Source: Planctomycetaceae bacterium
GTDB lineage: Bacteria; Planctomycetota; Planctomycetia; Pirellulales; Pirellulaceae
Assembly: GCA_024642205.1 (NCBI GenBank)
Contig: JAHEBQ010000003.1
Location: 118,409 to 182,408 of the forward strand
DNA length: 64,000 nucleotides
Direction: 5' to 3'
Numbering within the stretch: the first letter of the stretch is position 1; every line of letters starts with the position of its first letter. A program made the position numbers and the translations under genes. Positions 26,722-35,098 of this stretch are shown here, piece after piece. The notes under the pieces are model-generated. The model searched no databases, was not told the DNA's origin, and worked only from the letters and a program-made list of their open reading frames with translations.

Positions 26722-29193
26722 CTAATAATCCCCGAACTGAAACACCAGGCAACCCAATACCAGCATCGCGAACATGAATCCGAGACCGCTCCACAGCGGT
26801 GACCACGGGTCACTGGGTTGAAGTGTCTTGTTGAGATCCACGTCTTCGTTGTTTTCCGTGTTACCGGACGACGAGAGATGGGTCACGACCTTGTAGAATT
26901 CACCGGGCTTGGGGCAGGCTTTGTAAAACGGCCGCAGACCGTAACGGTACATTTTTTCCAGCCAGGTTCCGGAAGGTGCGTGGCGGGCAATTGCCGGCCC
27001 TCCCGATGCCTCATAAAGCGTCGCGCGATCGGTGTTATCGGAAACCCAAAGCTGATTGTCGGGCCCGAAGGCAAACGCGCAGACGTGCCCCTGTCCCGCC
27101 ACTTTGGCTTTGTGCATCTGGGCGTCGCTGTCCGAGTCCAACATCCACAGGTTTCCATTCCGGTACAGCACGGCAAAGTGTCGGCCGTCTCGGGAACCTT
27201 CAATTTCCTGGACCGCCGAACGCGACTCGGGCTGATATTCGTTTTTTTCCCGCATGTTTTCCGAGTCGACCGTAATGACCTTCCCGTTGCCAAAGGCCAG
27301 CGCGATCGTTTTTCCCTGATAGGCCAACAGGCAAGTCATGTTCTTGTCGAAGCCAAGATTGAGCTCCAGCGTGGCGTGTTGTTCGTACCGCTCGCCCTCA
27401 GAGCGGAAAACGGTCAGGACTCCCCGCTGGTAGACGGCGAATTCGTCTCGGGCGGAACTGTAATCCACCTGGTCGGCTGAGCGAATCGAAACGGGACGGT
27501 CAGGCCCGATTTTGATAAACAGATCTCCGAGCTTGGCAATTTCGGCCTGGCGTTTTCTGACGGCCTCGTTCAGCTCGTTCTCCTGTTCGAGGTCATTTGC
27601 CACGACAACCGGGTCGTCGGGCGTCGATACAAATTGATCCGAAGCATCGGAGGCCGCCACTGCTTCGAATTTCGACTGATCGAGTCGAAATATCAATCCA
27701 TCGGAAGAGACCGCCATGATGCCTTGTTCGTTGCCAAACAGGCGAACCGTATCGCGGGGAAATTGACCGACTTCCTTGAACTTGACGTTGTCAATTTCCG
27801 ATACGAACAACTTCTTCCTGCCCGAGGCGATCGACTTTCCAAATTCATAACGACTGGCAATGATCCGAGCCTTCCGCTGGTCGTAGATCGGGGCAAGAAA
27901 ATCATCCAAACCCGGAAATGCGGGAATTTCACGGAGTGAAACCAGAAATGAATTGATGCCGAATGCGATCGAGCCCTGCTCTCCCAACTCGGCTTCCAGT
28001 TTGTCCTTCCATTGGTTGTCAGCTTCATCCCAAACGGCAAGTTGATGGAGCAAGTCAGAGGGATAGACCTGATTCTCAACCGGTAACAAATGAATGAATT
28101 CACTGTTCTTCATTTTGGTATTGAACACCCCGTAGACCAAGCCAATCGAAAAGCAGAACGCCCAGAACAAAAGAGTCAATATCACCGAGACTGTCGCGCT
28201 GCGCCACAACAGGCCCACGAATACGGAGACGGAAAAATAGATGGCGAATACGATCACATACAGCGGAATACTGAGCAGGACCGCGCGATCCCAGACTTCC
28301 ATCGCAATCCCCATCCACAACCAGATACCCGAAAACAGGTACCCGGCACAAAGTGCGATTAACACGCAGCCTCCGATGAACTTGGCAATATACAGCCCCC
28401 AACGAGAGATCGGCTTGCTCAACAACAGGCTTAGCGACCCAGGTTCAAACGTTTCGGGAACCATATTGGCGGTCACGATGATCGCAATCAACAAGCCGAT
28501 GGACAAAACGAACTTTTCAAAATACCAGGGCAGTTCCGACGTTAATGTCTGGGCAAATTGCTGATGGGTAATACCGACCGTGACGGGAATCCGCCAGATC
28601 GCGTAAAAAAAATCCAAGGCGGTCGCACCGCCAGGATCGATCGCCGGCGCGACGGCCGCGGAAATGAGCAAACGGTTAAGCCGCTTGGTGCGGATTTCGG
28701 ACAGCCCGGAGACTCCACTTGCGATCAGGTCATCAGCCTCGTTGGGCAGGTTTCGGTCTTCCCAGTCTTCGGCACGGTAAAAATCCGGGTTTTTGATGAT
28801 CGCGTTGAGCTGGACGATTAATTCGTCGCAGGTATGGCTGTCCTCGATGACTTGCGGCGTCATTCCGGGGTCCTCGGAAGACTCCGGGCCTGTATCTTCC
28901 GGCCGCTCGACGATCTCGATCATTTTGTCGCGTGTTTCCCGGGGTAATAATTCCCAGATCCGCGCGACCGGTTTTTCACCTTCTTGATCGTGAAGTTGGA
29001 CAACCTGGCGGAGCAGCCGTTCTGGCTGCTTGACGTTCGCTTGACGCTTCAATTCCCAATCGAGGGTTTCGCGCACGTGAAACGGTGCAAGTGCAATTAA
29101 TAGCAGAGTGATCAGCAACAGCAACACGTACAGGACTCGGGATGCCATGGCGGCTCGGAACGAGTCTTTGATAATGGCAAGATAGGGTCGCAT
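26722..29193 (-). CDS. ABC-2-type transporter permease with a large soluble propeller-like insert
   Basis: An 823-residue membrane protein. The first membrane helix is at 16-38 (ASRVLYVLLLLITLLLIALAPF), a soluble loop of about 190 residues follows, then five to six helices at about 230-380 (FVLSIGLLIAIIVTANMVP, GGCVLIALCAGYLFSGIWLW, VILTLLFWAFCFSIGLVYGVF). A long soluble part (about 385-785) has repeated short strands of beta-propeller type (FAVLYRNGNLWMLDSDSD, CAFAFGPDNQLWVSDNTD), and a last helix ends the protein (LWSGLGFMFAMLVLGCLVFQF). It starts 13 bases after the ATPase gene, so the two form an exporter. The substrate is unknown. Confidence 0.78.
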   Translation of the reverse strand: MRPYLAIIKDSFRAAMASRVLYVLLLLITLLLIALAPFHVRETLDWELKRQANVKQPERLLRQVVQLHDQEGEKPVARIWELLPRETRDKMIEIVERPEDTGPESSEDPGMTPQVIEDSHTCDELIVQLNAIIKNPDFYRAEDWEDRNLPNEADDLIASGVSGLSEIRTKRLNRLLISAAVAPAIDPGGATALDFFYAIWRIPVTVGITHQQFAQTLTSELPWYFEKFVLSIGLLIAIIVTANMVPETFEPGSLSLLLSKPISRWGLYIAKFIGGCVLIALCAGYLFSGIWLWMGIAMEVWDRAVLLSIPLYVIVFAIYFSVSVFVGLLWRSATVSVILTLLFWAFCFSIGLVYGVFNTKMKNSEFIHLLPVENQVYPSDLLHQLAVWDEADNQWKDKLEAELGEQGSIAFGINSFLVSLREIPAFPGLDDFLAPIYDQRKARIIASRYEFGKSIASGRKKLFVSEIDNVKFKEVGQFPRDTVRLFGNEQGIMAVSSDGLIFRLDQSKFEAVAASDASDQFVSTPDDPVVVANDLEQENELNEAVRKRQAEIAKLGDLFIKIGPDRPVSIRSADQVDYSSARDEFAVYQRGVLTVFRSEGERYEQHATLELNLGFDKNMTCLLAYQGKTIALAFGNGKVITVDSENMREKNEYQPESRSAVQEIEGSRDGRHFAVLYRNGNLWMLDSDSDAQMHKAKVAGQGHVCAFAFGPDNQLWVSDNTDRATLYEASGGPAIARHAPSGTWLEKMYRYGLRPFYKACPKPGEFYKVVTHLSSSGNTENNEDVDLNKTLQPSDPWSPLWSGLGFMFAMLVLGCLVFQFGDY

Positions 29194-29205
29194 CGATGAC
29201 TTTCT

Positions 29206-30273
29206 TTATTTCCGAAAACTGTCGAGACGGGAATCGAGACTCGCCTGCTCCGATTGATCGGAGACGATCTTGAGAAACGCGTCTTCGAGCGAAACCTGCT
29301 GTCGCGTCATGCTGCGAATACTGACGTCGTTGGTTCTCAGTTTGTCGATCAACGCATCGATGGTCTCCTGGTTCGGGGAAGACACTCGAACGTTGAACAT
29401 CTGATCGCTGAGCCGCGAAACGATCTCAAAACTCTGCCCTTCAAACCCGGCATTGATCGCGTCCGCTGATCCGGCAACCTCGATCTCGACGACCAGGCCG
29501 GTCCGAGATACGCCAGCCATGTCTTTGACAAAATCGCCGATATCCGTGACGGCTCCGCAGTACCGCAGCTCGCCACGATTGAGAATCGCGACTCGATCAC
29601 AGATCATTTCGACTTCCTGCAAGATGTGGCTGTTGAGAAAAATCGTAACGCCCTCTCCTTTGAGCCGTCTGATGATCTGACGCACCTCGGCGCGAGCACG
29701 CGGATCAAGCCCATCGGTTGGCTCATCGAGGATCAACAGCTTCGGATCATGCAGGAGCGTTTGAGCCAGTCCGAGTTTCTGCAACATGCCCTTGGAATAC
29801 TTTTTGCAACGATCGGTCGCCCGATCGGCCAGCCCCACCAGTTCCAACAGGCGATCCCGTTTTTTCACAATTTCGGATTTGGGAACGTTGCTGAGGCTTC
29901 CGTAACATTCAAGTGCCGTATATCCATTGAGGTGCGGTGGAATCCTCAAATGTTCCGGCAGGTAACCCACCAGTCGTCGACCGGCGCGAGACCCCGCGAG
30001 TTGACCCATCATCGTCGCGTCTCCAGAAGTCTTCCGGATGATCCCCAGGAGGATTTTGATGAACGTTGTTTTACCCGCCCCATTGGGTCCGAGTAATCCA
30101 AAGACTTCGCCACAATGGACGTTGAATGACACGTCTTTCAGAGCTTCAAACCGCTTTTTGAAGACCAATCCCTCGGAATAGGTTTTGGTCAGCGAATGTG
30201 CCTCAATGGCCAGTGACGAATAAGCAGTTTCAGACACTTTGACGTCCAGATACGGTATTGATTCAGGGATCAT
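29206..30273 (-). CDS. ABC transporter ATP-binding protein
   Basis: The ATPase that powers the adjacent permease. Motifs in order: Walker A GPNGAGKTT, a Q-loop region, the signature YSKGMLQKLGLAQTLLHDP, Walker B LLILDEPTDGLDP, and a switch His in LNSHILQE. The C-terminal 90 residues are an extra domain common in ABC-2 exporters of the Nos/Ccm type. The frame is open to 30438, but the first 55 residues have no homology, so I prefer ATG 30273; a GTG at 30240 is also possible. The permease follows after 12 bases. Confidence 0.88.
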   Translation of the reverse strand: MIPESIPYLDVKVSETAYSSLAIEAHSLTKTYSEGLVFKKRFEALKDVSFNVHCGEVFGLLGPNGAGKTTFIKILLGIIRKTSGDATMMGQLAGSRAGRRLVGYLPEHLRIPPHLNGYTALECYGSLSNVPKSEIVKKRDRLLELVGLADRATDRCKKYSKGMLQKLGLAQTLLHDPKLLILDEPTDGLDPRARAEVRQIIRRLKGEGVTIFLNSHILQEVEMICDRVAILNRGELRYCGAVTDIGDFVKDMAGVSRTGLVVEIEVAGSADAINAGFEGQSFEIVSRLSDQMFNVRVSSPNQETIDALIDKLRTNDVSIRSMTRQQVSLEDAFLKIVSDQSEQASLDSRLDSFRK

Positions 30274-30477
30274 GTGGATGAAATAAAGTTCGCTTGAAAC
30301 TGCCGAATATTGGTTTCCGGGAACAATCGCTGGCGGACCGATTATTATAGCGCGTCCGCTGGGTGTGTGATAACCTGGGCCGGAGGTAGATTGTACCCAT
30401 GAACCGTTGGCCATGTTTCGAAACTGCGGCGGTTTCATCCGGTTACTTCCGCCTGTTTGCTTTTCAATTCCTGTGCC

Positions 30478-31647
30478 ATGAATTCCGCCAATCCAACGTC
30501 TGATCGTCTGATCGAACCGGTCGTCCTGCTCTTTCAGTCGTCACCCTTTGGCACGCTTGACGCGATCGTCCAACATGATGGGAATTCGGTTTACTTTTAC
30601 TTGAACCAACCCCCGAACCCTGCCGCATCCGGTGGGCCAAACAAGTTTGGCACCAGGGCTTGTTGGGTTCGAAACATGCATGTCGGTCCACTCGTTTTGA
30701 ATGAAGACGAAATGAAGCAAGGCATTTCGCCGATGTTGCCCCGAACTCATTGCCTCCACCGGAATGGTCAGCCGGTCCCCGATCCGGACAACCTGAAGGT
30801 CATCTGGTTTGAAGAAGGGAACGGGGCCGCGCTGATCGAATCCGTTGCCGATGCCGAACCGATCACCCTGGCTGTCATTCCGCCCTGGAGTGGGCTCGAA
30901 GGGTTTCATGGCTATGCCGCGGAGTGCGCCATGGAAAGCCCCCTGTGCTGGCCAATGCCTGACAATCCCGGACTCAAGCAACGCATCGCCCGAGCAGGTG
31001 AGTTTTGGAGTCGATGGGAGGCCGAGGCAGGCGCAACGCCCAATGCTGGAGAAAGCAATCCGTTCGCGAAACTCCAACCGGAAATCCTGAGTGCCCTGGA
31101 TGAAAAATTCCTGATCGCGAATCGACCCGTGGATCGAAAATATTTTTCAATCGACGGCGGGAGATTTCCACCCTGTGGCCTCGTCCAATACCAAACCGAT
31201 GACGGGTTTGTACTGGCCACCGTCGGCATGTCAGTCTGTCCTCAACCGGCGGTGGAACTTTTCATGGACGATCCGATGAACTATCGCCGAATTGAACTGG
31301 CGGTGCGGCGACCCCTGGAGCCAAATGCGACGCCCGGAGCGATCAATCTTGCCATCGACGCCATCGTAAAACAACTCAGCGGTTTGGCGACGTACCCCTG
31401 GAACCACTTTACCTGGTTGGGCCCTGGCCATACCTGTCGTCTCCTCGAGGCTGCGCCTGATTGCGATACGGCACTGCTGGTACACGATCACCGCCGTGCC
31501 AGACCAGATTCCAAGAAAGTCAGGATGCCGGTTTTTCGCGACGATCCAATCAACCTGCTGTGGCTGATCCCGATCACCGCGGTGGACCAGCAACGACTGC
31601 AGGATCAGTCGATAACCGTTGATGAGATCTTGGAACGCGGTTGGTAG
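30478..31647 (+). CDS. Hypothetical protein with possible SUFU-like domain, 389 aa
   Basis: A soluble protein in two parts. The first half (VVLLFQSSPFGTLDAIVQHDG..) has no known domain but reads as beta-rich. The second half (FPPCGLVQYQTDDGFVLATVGMS.. YRRIELAVRR.. NLLWLIPIT) resembles bacterial suppressor-of-fused (SUFU-like) domains, which often occur in immunity or toxin-related proteins. No toxin partner is seen here. ATG 30478 is used; an in-frame start at 30457 is also possible. The gene is divergent from the ABC ATPase gene. The domain call is tentative. Confidence 0.6.
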   Translation: MNSANPTSDRLIEPVVLLFQSSPFGTLDAIVQHDGNSVYFYLNQPPNPAASGGPNKFGTRACWVRNMHVGPLVLNEDEMKQGISPMLPRTHCLHRNGQPVPDPDNLKVIWFEEGNGAALIESVADAEPITLAVIPPWSGLEGFHGYAAECAMESPLCWPMPDNPGLKQRIARAGEFWSRWEAEAGATPNAGESNPFAKLQPEILSALDEKFLIANRPVDRKYFSIDGGRFPPCGLVQYQTDDGFVLATVGMSVCPQPAVELFMDDPMNYRRIELAVRRPLEPNATPGAINLAIDAIVKQLSGLATYPWNHFTWLGPGHTCRLLEAAPDCDTALLVHDHRRARPDSKKVRMPVFRDDPINLLWLIPITAVDQQRLQDQSITVDEILERGW

Positions 31648-31837
31648 CCACTGTTTTGCGAAATTCGCACATCGGTCGCGATTAAAGGCCGAAAAACCCG
31701 CATTGCCAACAACGCCGGATCTGGAAACGGCCTGCGAATACCTGTCGAGCGACGAAATTTGACTTTTTGAATTTGGTTTTGTCGAAACGATTCAATAAAG
31801 TCGCGGGGTATTCCATCCTACGGAGGGGTGAATCGTG
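31648..31837. other. Leader region of the ECF sigma factor gene
   Basis: An AT-rich stretch with no ORF. It ends in a strong ribosome site, GGAGGGG at 31822-31828, just before GTG 31835 and ATG 31838. I see no clear promoter. Confidence 0.35.
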
Positions 31838-32596
31838 ATGTTCACGACGATTTTGCTTGGACAAAATCACCGCGCTCCATTTGAGAGCAACGGTCTGGTC
31901 GCGAATTCAATGAAAGCGGCTTCGTACGACAAGGCCTATTTGCGCAGTTTCATCGTTGGTAGCAAATTGATGACGGAAACCCAGGATCAATCGTCAAGCG
32001 ACATCTTGACGCAATTCGGCTTGATTGAACAGGCAAAGGCAAATGAACCGGTGGCTTGGGAACTAGTGTTCTCGTTGTATGCTCCACTGATCAAGCGATG
32101 GGCTCGTCGCGAAGGCGTGAGCTGTCCCTTCGAAGTCGACAATGTCTGCCAGGAAGTCTTCATCAAGATGATCAAACACCTGTACTGGTTCCAGAAACGT
32201 GAAAACGGAGGTTCCTTTCGCGGCTGGCTAAGGGTAATTACGCGAAATCTCATTCGCACCCAACAACTGGGGAAGGCGCCTCCAAAAATCGTCGGGGGAT
32301 CGCATTGGAACCTGCAGCTCAGCCAGATTCCTTGTGGCGATCGCTCCGTCAACAGCCTGTTTGATTCAGTCCAGGAAGAAAATTCGGACGAAAGAACGTT
32401 GATTTTCCAACGGATCATGGCCTGGGTTGATGCTCACTATTCCGATGTCCAGAAAACCGCCTTCAAACGGGTAGTGATCGATCAATGCCCGGCCCGGGAC
32501 GTCGCCGAGGAACTCAACCTGACGCCCAATGTTGTCTATCAATACAAATCCAGAATTTTGGCTCGCATTCGTCAAGTTTTTCAAGACTTGGTGTGA
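31838..32596 (+). CDS. RNA polymerase sigma factor, ECF type
   Basis: ECF sigma factors direct polymerase to special promoters, usually under signal control. Region 2 is WELVFSLYAPLIKRWARREGVSCPFEVDNVCQEVFIKMIKHLYWF, followed by FRGWLRVITRNLIR; region 4 near the end is VVIDQCPARDVAEELNLTPNVVYQYKSRILARIRQ. The strong ribosome site GGAGGGG favours ATG 31838 (252 aa), but homology begins only near an ATG at 31970 (208 aa); either may be the start. The next gene encodes a pseudokinase with a zinc motif like those of anti-sigma factors, so the pair probably forms one signalling unit. Confidence 0.82.
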   Translation: MFTTILLGQNHRAPFESNGLVANSMKAASYDKAYLRSFIVGSKLMTETQDQSSSDILTQFGLIEQAKANEPVAWELVFSLYAPLIKRWARREGVSCPFEVDNVCQEVFIKMIKHLYWFQKRENGGSFRGWLRVITRNLIRTQQLGKAPPKIVGGSHWNLQLSQIPCGDRSVNSLFDSVQEENSDERTLIFQRIMAWVDAHYSDVQKTAFKRVVIDQCPARDVAEELNLTPNVVYQYKSRILARIRQVFQDLV

Positions 32597-32671
32597 CCAA
32601 CTGGTATGCTGAAAGGCAGTCCGACGTTGTCAGTTTCTGGTTTGCCTTCGATTTGATTTTCGCAGTTTCTC

Positions 32672-33766
32672 GTGATCAAAACCTGCCCATCCGATGACGT
32701 CCTGCTGCAGTTCAATGATGGACGAATCGATAATCTCGCAGAGATTGACCAAATTACGGAACACTTGGGAATTTGCGAAGTTTGCATCGATAAACTGGAG
32801 TCCATGGAACCGGGTCCGATCGCTGAAGGCTTGCGTCAATCGGTATCAAACCGGTTGATTGCCGATGAAACGGGCGCGAGGGAACAGGACCTGGATTCCG
32901 TGCGCGGCAGCTTTGACGAACTGATCTCGAATGTCGACCCGTTGTTTGCCGACCCCTACATGGACTCGAGCGAATTGGGCGAGAACCGATTTGAGGTGAT
33001 CGCCACCATTGGAGAGGGAGATTTCAGTTGCGTGTACGGTGCCTTGAACGACGATCGCGGAATCGCCGATACGTCAGTCGAATTAGTCGCAATCAAAATT
33101 CCCCACGCACACAAATTGACGACCGGTCTCCACCGCCAACAGTTTATCAACGACTGTCGGAAAGCGATGCGGCTTCAACATTCAGGCATCCAGAGGATCC
33201 TGGAATTTGGCCAATGGGATGAAAAGCGCTGGTTCCTTTCCCAACCGCTGCTGCAGCATCCGACGTTGACGAGATTTGCAAGAGGCGCTGCCCGACTGGA
33301 TCATGATTCCATGCTGTCGATCTTCAAACAACTTGTTGACGCGGTTTACTATGCCCATCAACGAAACGTAATTCACCGACATTTGAACCCGAACAACATT
33401 CATTTTGTTTTACCTTCTGAGTCGGAATTGGGTGAAACCGTACATCCGAAACCCGAGATCCGGGTGCTGATCTCCGATTTTGGATTTGTTCTCGATAGCC
33501 GATACCATTTTGATTTAATCGAATCAGCCAGCTCGAAAACACCTTTCAGTTCACCGGAGAGTACAGTGCTGAATGCGGGTTTCATCGACGAGCGGACGGA
33601 TATCTATTCATTGGGGAAGATTCTCAAACTGTTAAAGCACATTACCACTGATCCGCGTAACGGCGATCAGATTGGAAAGATCATTGAAAATTCGACTTTC
33701 GTGCGCCGACGGGACCGTTATCAGACGGTTAGCGAGCTGAAATCCGCAGTAGAAATGATCGAGTGA
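32672..33766 (+). CDS. Pseudokinase with N-terminal anti-sigma-like zinc motif
   Basis: A 364-residue soluble protein. Residues 31-38 (HLGICEVC) form HxxxCxxC, the zinc motif of anti-sigma factors. From about 107 it is a Hanks-type kinase fold: GEGDFSCVY loop, VAIKI with Lys142, SDFG at 268-271 and ERTDIYSLGKI (the helix F region). The catalytic loop reads HRHLNPNN at 235-242 instead of HRDLKPEN, so the catalytic Asp is His and the following Lys is Asn; it is probably a pseudokinase. The start is GTG 32672, 75 bases after the sigma gene. It may sense a signal and bind the sigma factor; that is inference. Confidence 0.75.
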   Translation: MIKTCPSDDVLLQFNDGRIDNLAEIDQITEHLGICEVCIDKLESMEPGPIAEGLRQSVSNRLIADETGAREQDLDSVRGSFDELISNVDPLFADPYMDSSELGENRFEVIATIGEGDFSCVYGALNDDRGIADTSVELVAIKIPHAHKLTTGLHRQQFINDCRKAMRLQHSGIQRILEFGQWDEKRWFLSQPLLQHPTLTRFARGAARLDHDSMLSIFKQLVDAVYYAHQRNVIHRHLNPNNIHFVLPSESELGETVHPKPEIRVLISDFGFVLDSRYHFDLIESASSKTPFSSPESTVLNAGFIDERTDIYSLGKILKLLKHITTDPRNGDQIGKIIENSTFVRRRDRYQTVSELKSAVEMIE

Positions 33767-33810
33767 TCAACCGATCGTTCAATAAATCCGCGCTTGCGAT
33801 TGAATCAGAG

Positions 33811-33838
33811 TTGACATTCACGGCCGGGGGTTTATCAT
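33811..33838 (+). promoter_or_regulatory. Candidate sigma-70-type promoter of the his cluster
   Basis: TTGACA at 33811-33816 and TATCAT at 33833-33838 are 16 bases apart. Transcription would begin near 33845. This would leave the leader ORF's first ATG (33837) upstream of the RNA start and its inner ATG (33846) almost at the 5' end, so one of the two assignments may need to shift. Confidence 0.5.
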
Positions 33839-33899
33839 GTGCGGAATGACAGTCATTCAACACCACGCGCGGTTTCATTCGCATCATCCTCCCCGGTGA
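33837..33899 (+). CDS. hisL: His-rich leader peptide of the histidine cluster
   Basis: A 20-codon ORF with five His codons, at positions 9, 10, 14, 16 and 17, lies 131 bases before hisG and is followed by a strong terminator. This is the layout of a classical his attenuator, where stalling on His codons when charged His-tRNA is scarce blocks the terminator. A GGGGG site lies 6 bases before the first ATG; an inner ATG at codon 4 would keep all five His. The peptide itself need not be stable or active. Attenuation is inferred from layout only. Confidence 0.65.
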   Translation: MCGMTVIQHHARFHSHHPPR

Positions 33900-33939
33900 C
33901 GGACGTGGACTAGTCTGATAATGCTTTTGCAAAATACAG

Positions 33940-33970
33940 AACGCTGGCCACTCGGTCAGCGTTTTTTTTT
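33940..33970 (+). terminator. Rho-independent terminator / likely his attenuator
   Basis: A 10-bp stem (AACGCTGGCC / GGTCAGCGTT, one G-U pair) with an ACTC loop is followed by a run of T to 33970, 60 bases before hisG. A possible competing pair is CGGTGAC (33894-33900, over the leader stop) with GTCAGCG (33955-33961), with one mismatch. It could instead simply end the pseudokinase transcript. Confidence 0.88.
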
Positions 33971-34030
33971 GCCAATCCAAATCTGTTTCATCCTGGTTTT
34001 TCATCAAACTTGTTGCAATCAAAGGTAGTC

Positions 34031-34906
34031 ATGTCACCCAATCTCGATCCGTCGGTTGTTCGATTGGCCCTTCCCAAAGGCCGGATGTTTGAGCAGGTCG
34101 TCGATCTGCTCAAAGGTGCCGGGATTTCCATTCGTCAATCTGAACGGGGATACCGACCGAGTATTTCATTACCCAGCTTCAATGCCAAGATTCTCAAACC
34201 ACGCAATGTCATCAGTATGTTGGCCGCAGGTTCTCGCGATCTCGGATTCGCTGGCGAGGACTGGATTCGCGAAACCGGAACCGAGCTTCACGAATTACTC
34301 GACACCGGATTGAACCCGGTTCGTTTGATCGTCGCCGCGCCTCATCAACTGCTTGAAAATGGCCGACTTCCCAACAAGAAAATCGTCATCGCGTCGGAAT
34401 ACCCGGAGTTGTCCAAACGCTGGATCGCAGAACAAAACCTGGACGCGGAAGTCTTGCAGACATTTGGCGCCACGGAAGTATTTCCGCCGGAAGACGCCGA
34501 TTGCATTATCGACAACACTGCCACCGGTTCGACATTGAGTGCCAACGGACTCCAGATTATCGACGAAATCATGACTTCGTCCACGCGGCTCTATGCCTCC
34601 AAAGCCGCGATGGCGAACCCGCGAATCAAAAATCAAATCGACGATTTTGCCATGCTCATCAAGGCTGTGCTGGAAGCCCGCAAGCGCGTGATGATGGACT
34701 TGAATGTCTCGGACGAAAACCTCGACGCGGTCGTGGCCTGTTTGCCATCCATGCACACGCCAACGGTTTCGCCGCTAAGCGATACGGGTTGGGTTGCCGT
34801 TAGGGCTGCGATTCCACGTAAACAGCTGGCGGAAGTCATTCCAAAACTCAAATCAGCTGGCGCCTGTGATATCGTGACAACGGCGGCGGAGCAGCTGATC
34901 CCCTAG
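34031..34906 (+). CDS. hisG: ATP phosphoribosyltransferase, long form
   Basis: HisG joins ATP and PRPP in the first step of histidine synthesis. The 291-residue length is the long, self-contained form with a C-terminal ACT-like regulatory domain, so no HisZ partner is needed and His feedback is expected. Motifs: RLALPKGRMFEQVVDLL at the start, DLGFAGEDWI, and DCIIDNTATGSTLSANGL (the PRPP-binding loop). The C-terminal part from about 215 (PSMHTPTVSPLSDTGWVAVRAAIP) is the regulatory domain. ATG 34031 follows AAAGG. It is first in the cluster, behind the leader ORF and terminator. Confidence 0.95.
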   Translation: MSPNLDPSVVRLALPKGRMFEQVVDLLKGAGISIRQSERGYRPSISLPSFNAKILKPRNVISMLAAGSRDLGFAGEDWIRETGTELHELLDTGLNPVRLIVAAPHQLLENGRLPNKKIVIASEYPELSKRWIAEQNLDAEVLQTFGATEVFPPEDADCIIDNTATGSTLSANGLQIIDEIMTSSTRLYASKAAMANPRIKNQIDDFAMLIKAVLEARKRVMMDLNVSDENLDAVVACLPSMHTPTVSPLSDTGWVAVRAAIPRKQLAEVIPKLKSAGACDIVTTAAEQLIP

Positions 34907-35098
34907 TGCCGCGTCAATTCTTGATGTTACGGTAGGCAATTCGCATCGCTTGCGGATGGGAAATGAAAACAATGTGCCAAACCGAATTGTCCAACTGGAA
35001 ATGACACAATTGACTGTCCGAGCGAATTGACCCGCGAGGTACCGACGAAGCCGAATTTTTCAAGTACCGTAAGTACTCCTGCCTGTCGAAAATGAGCC

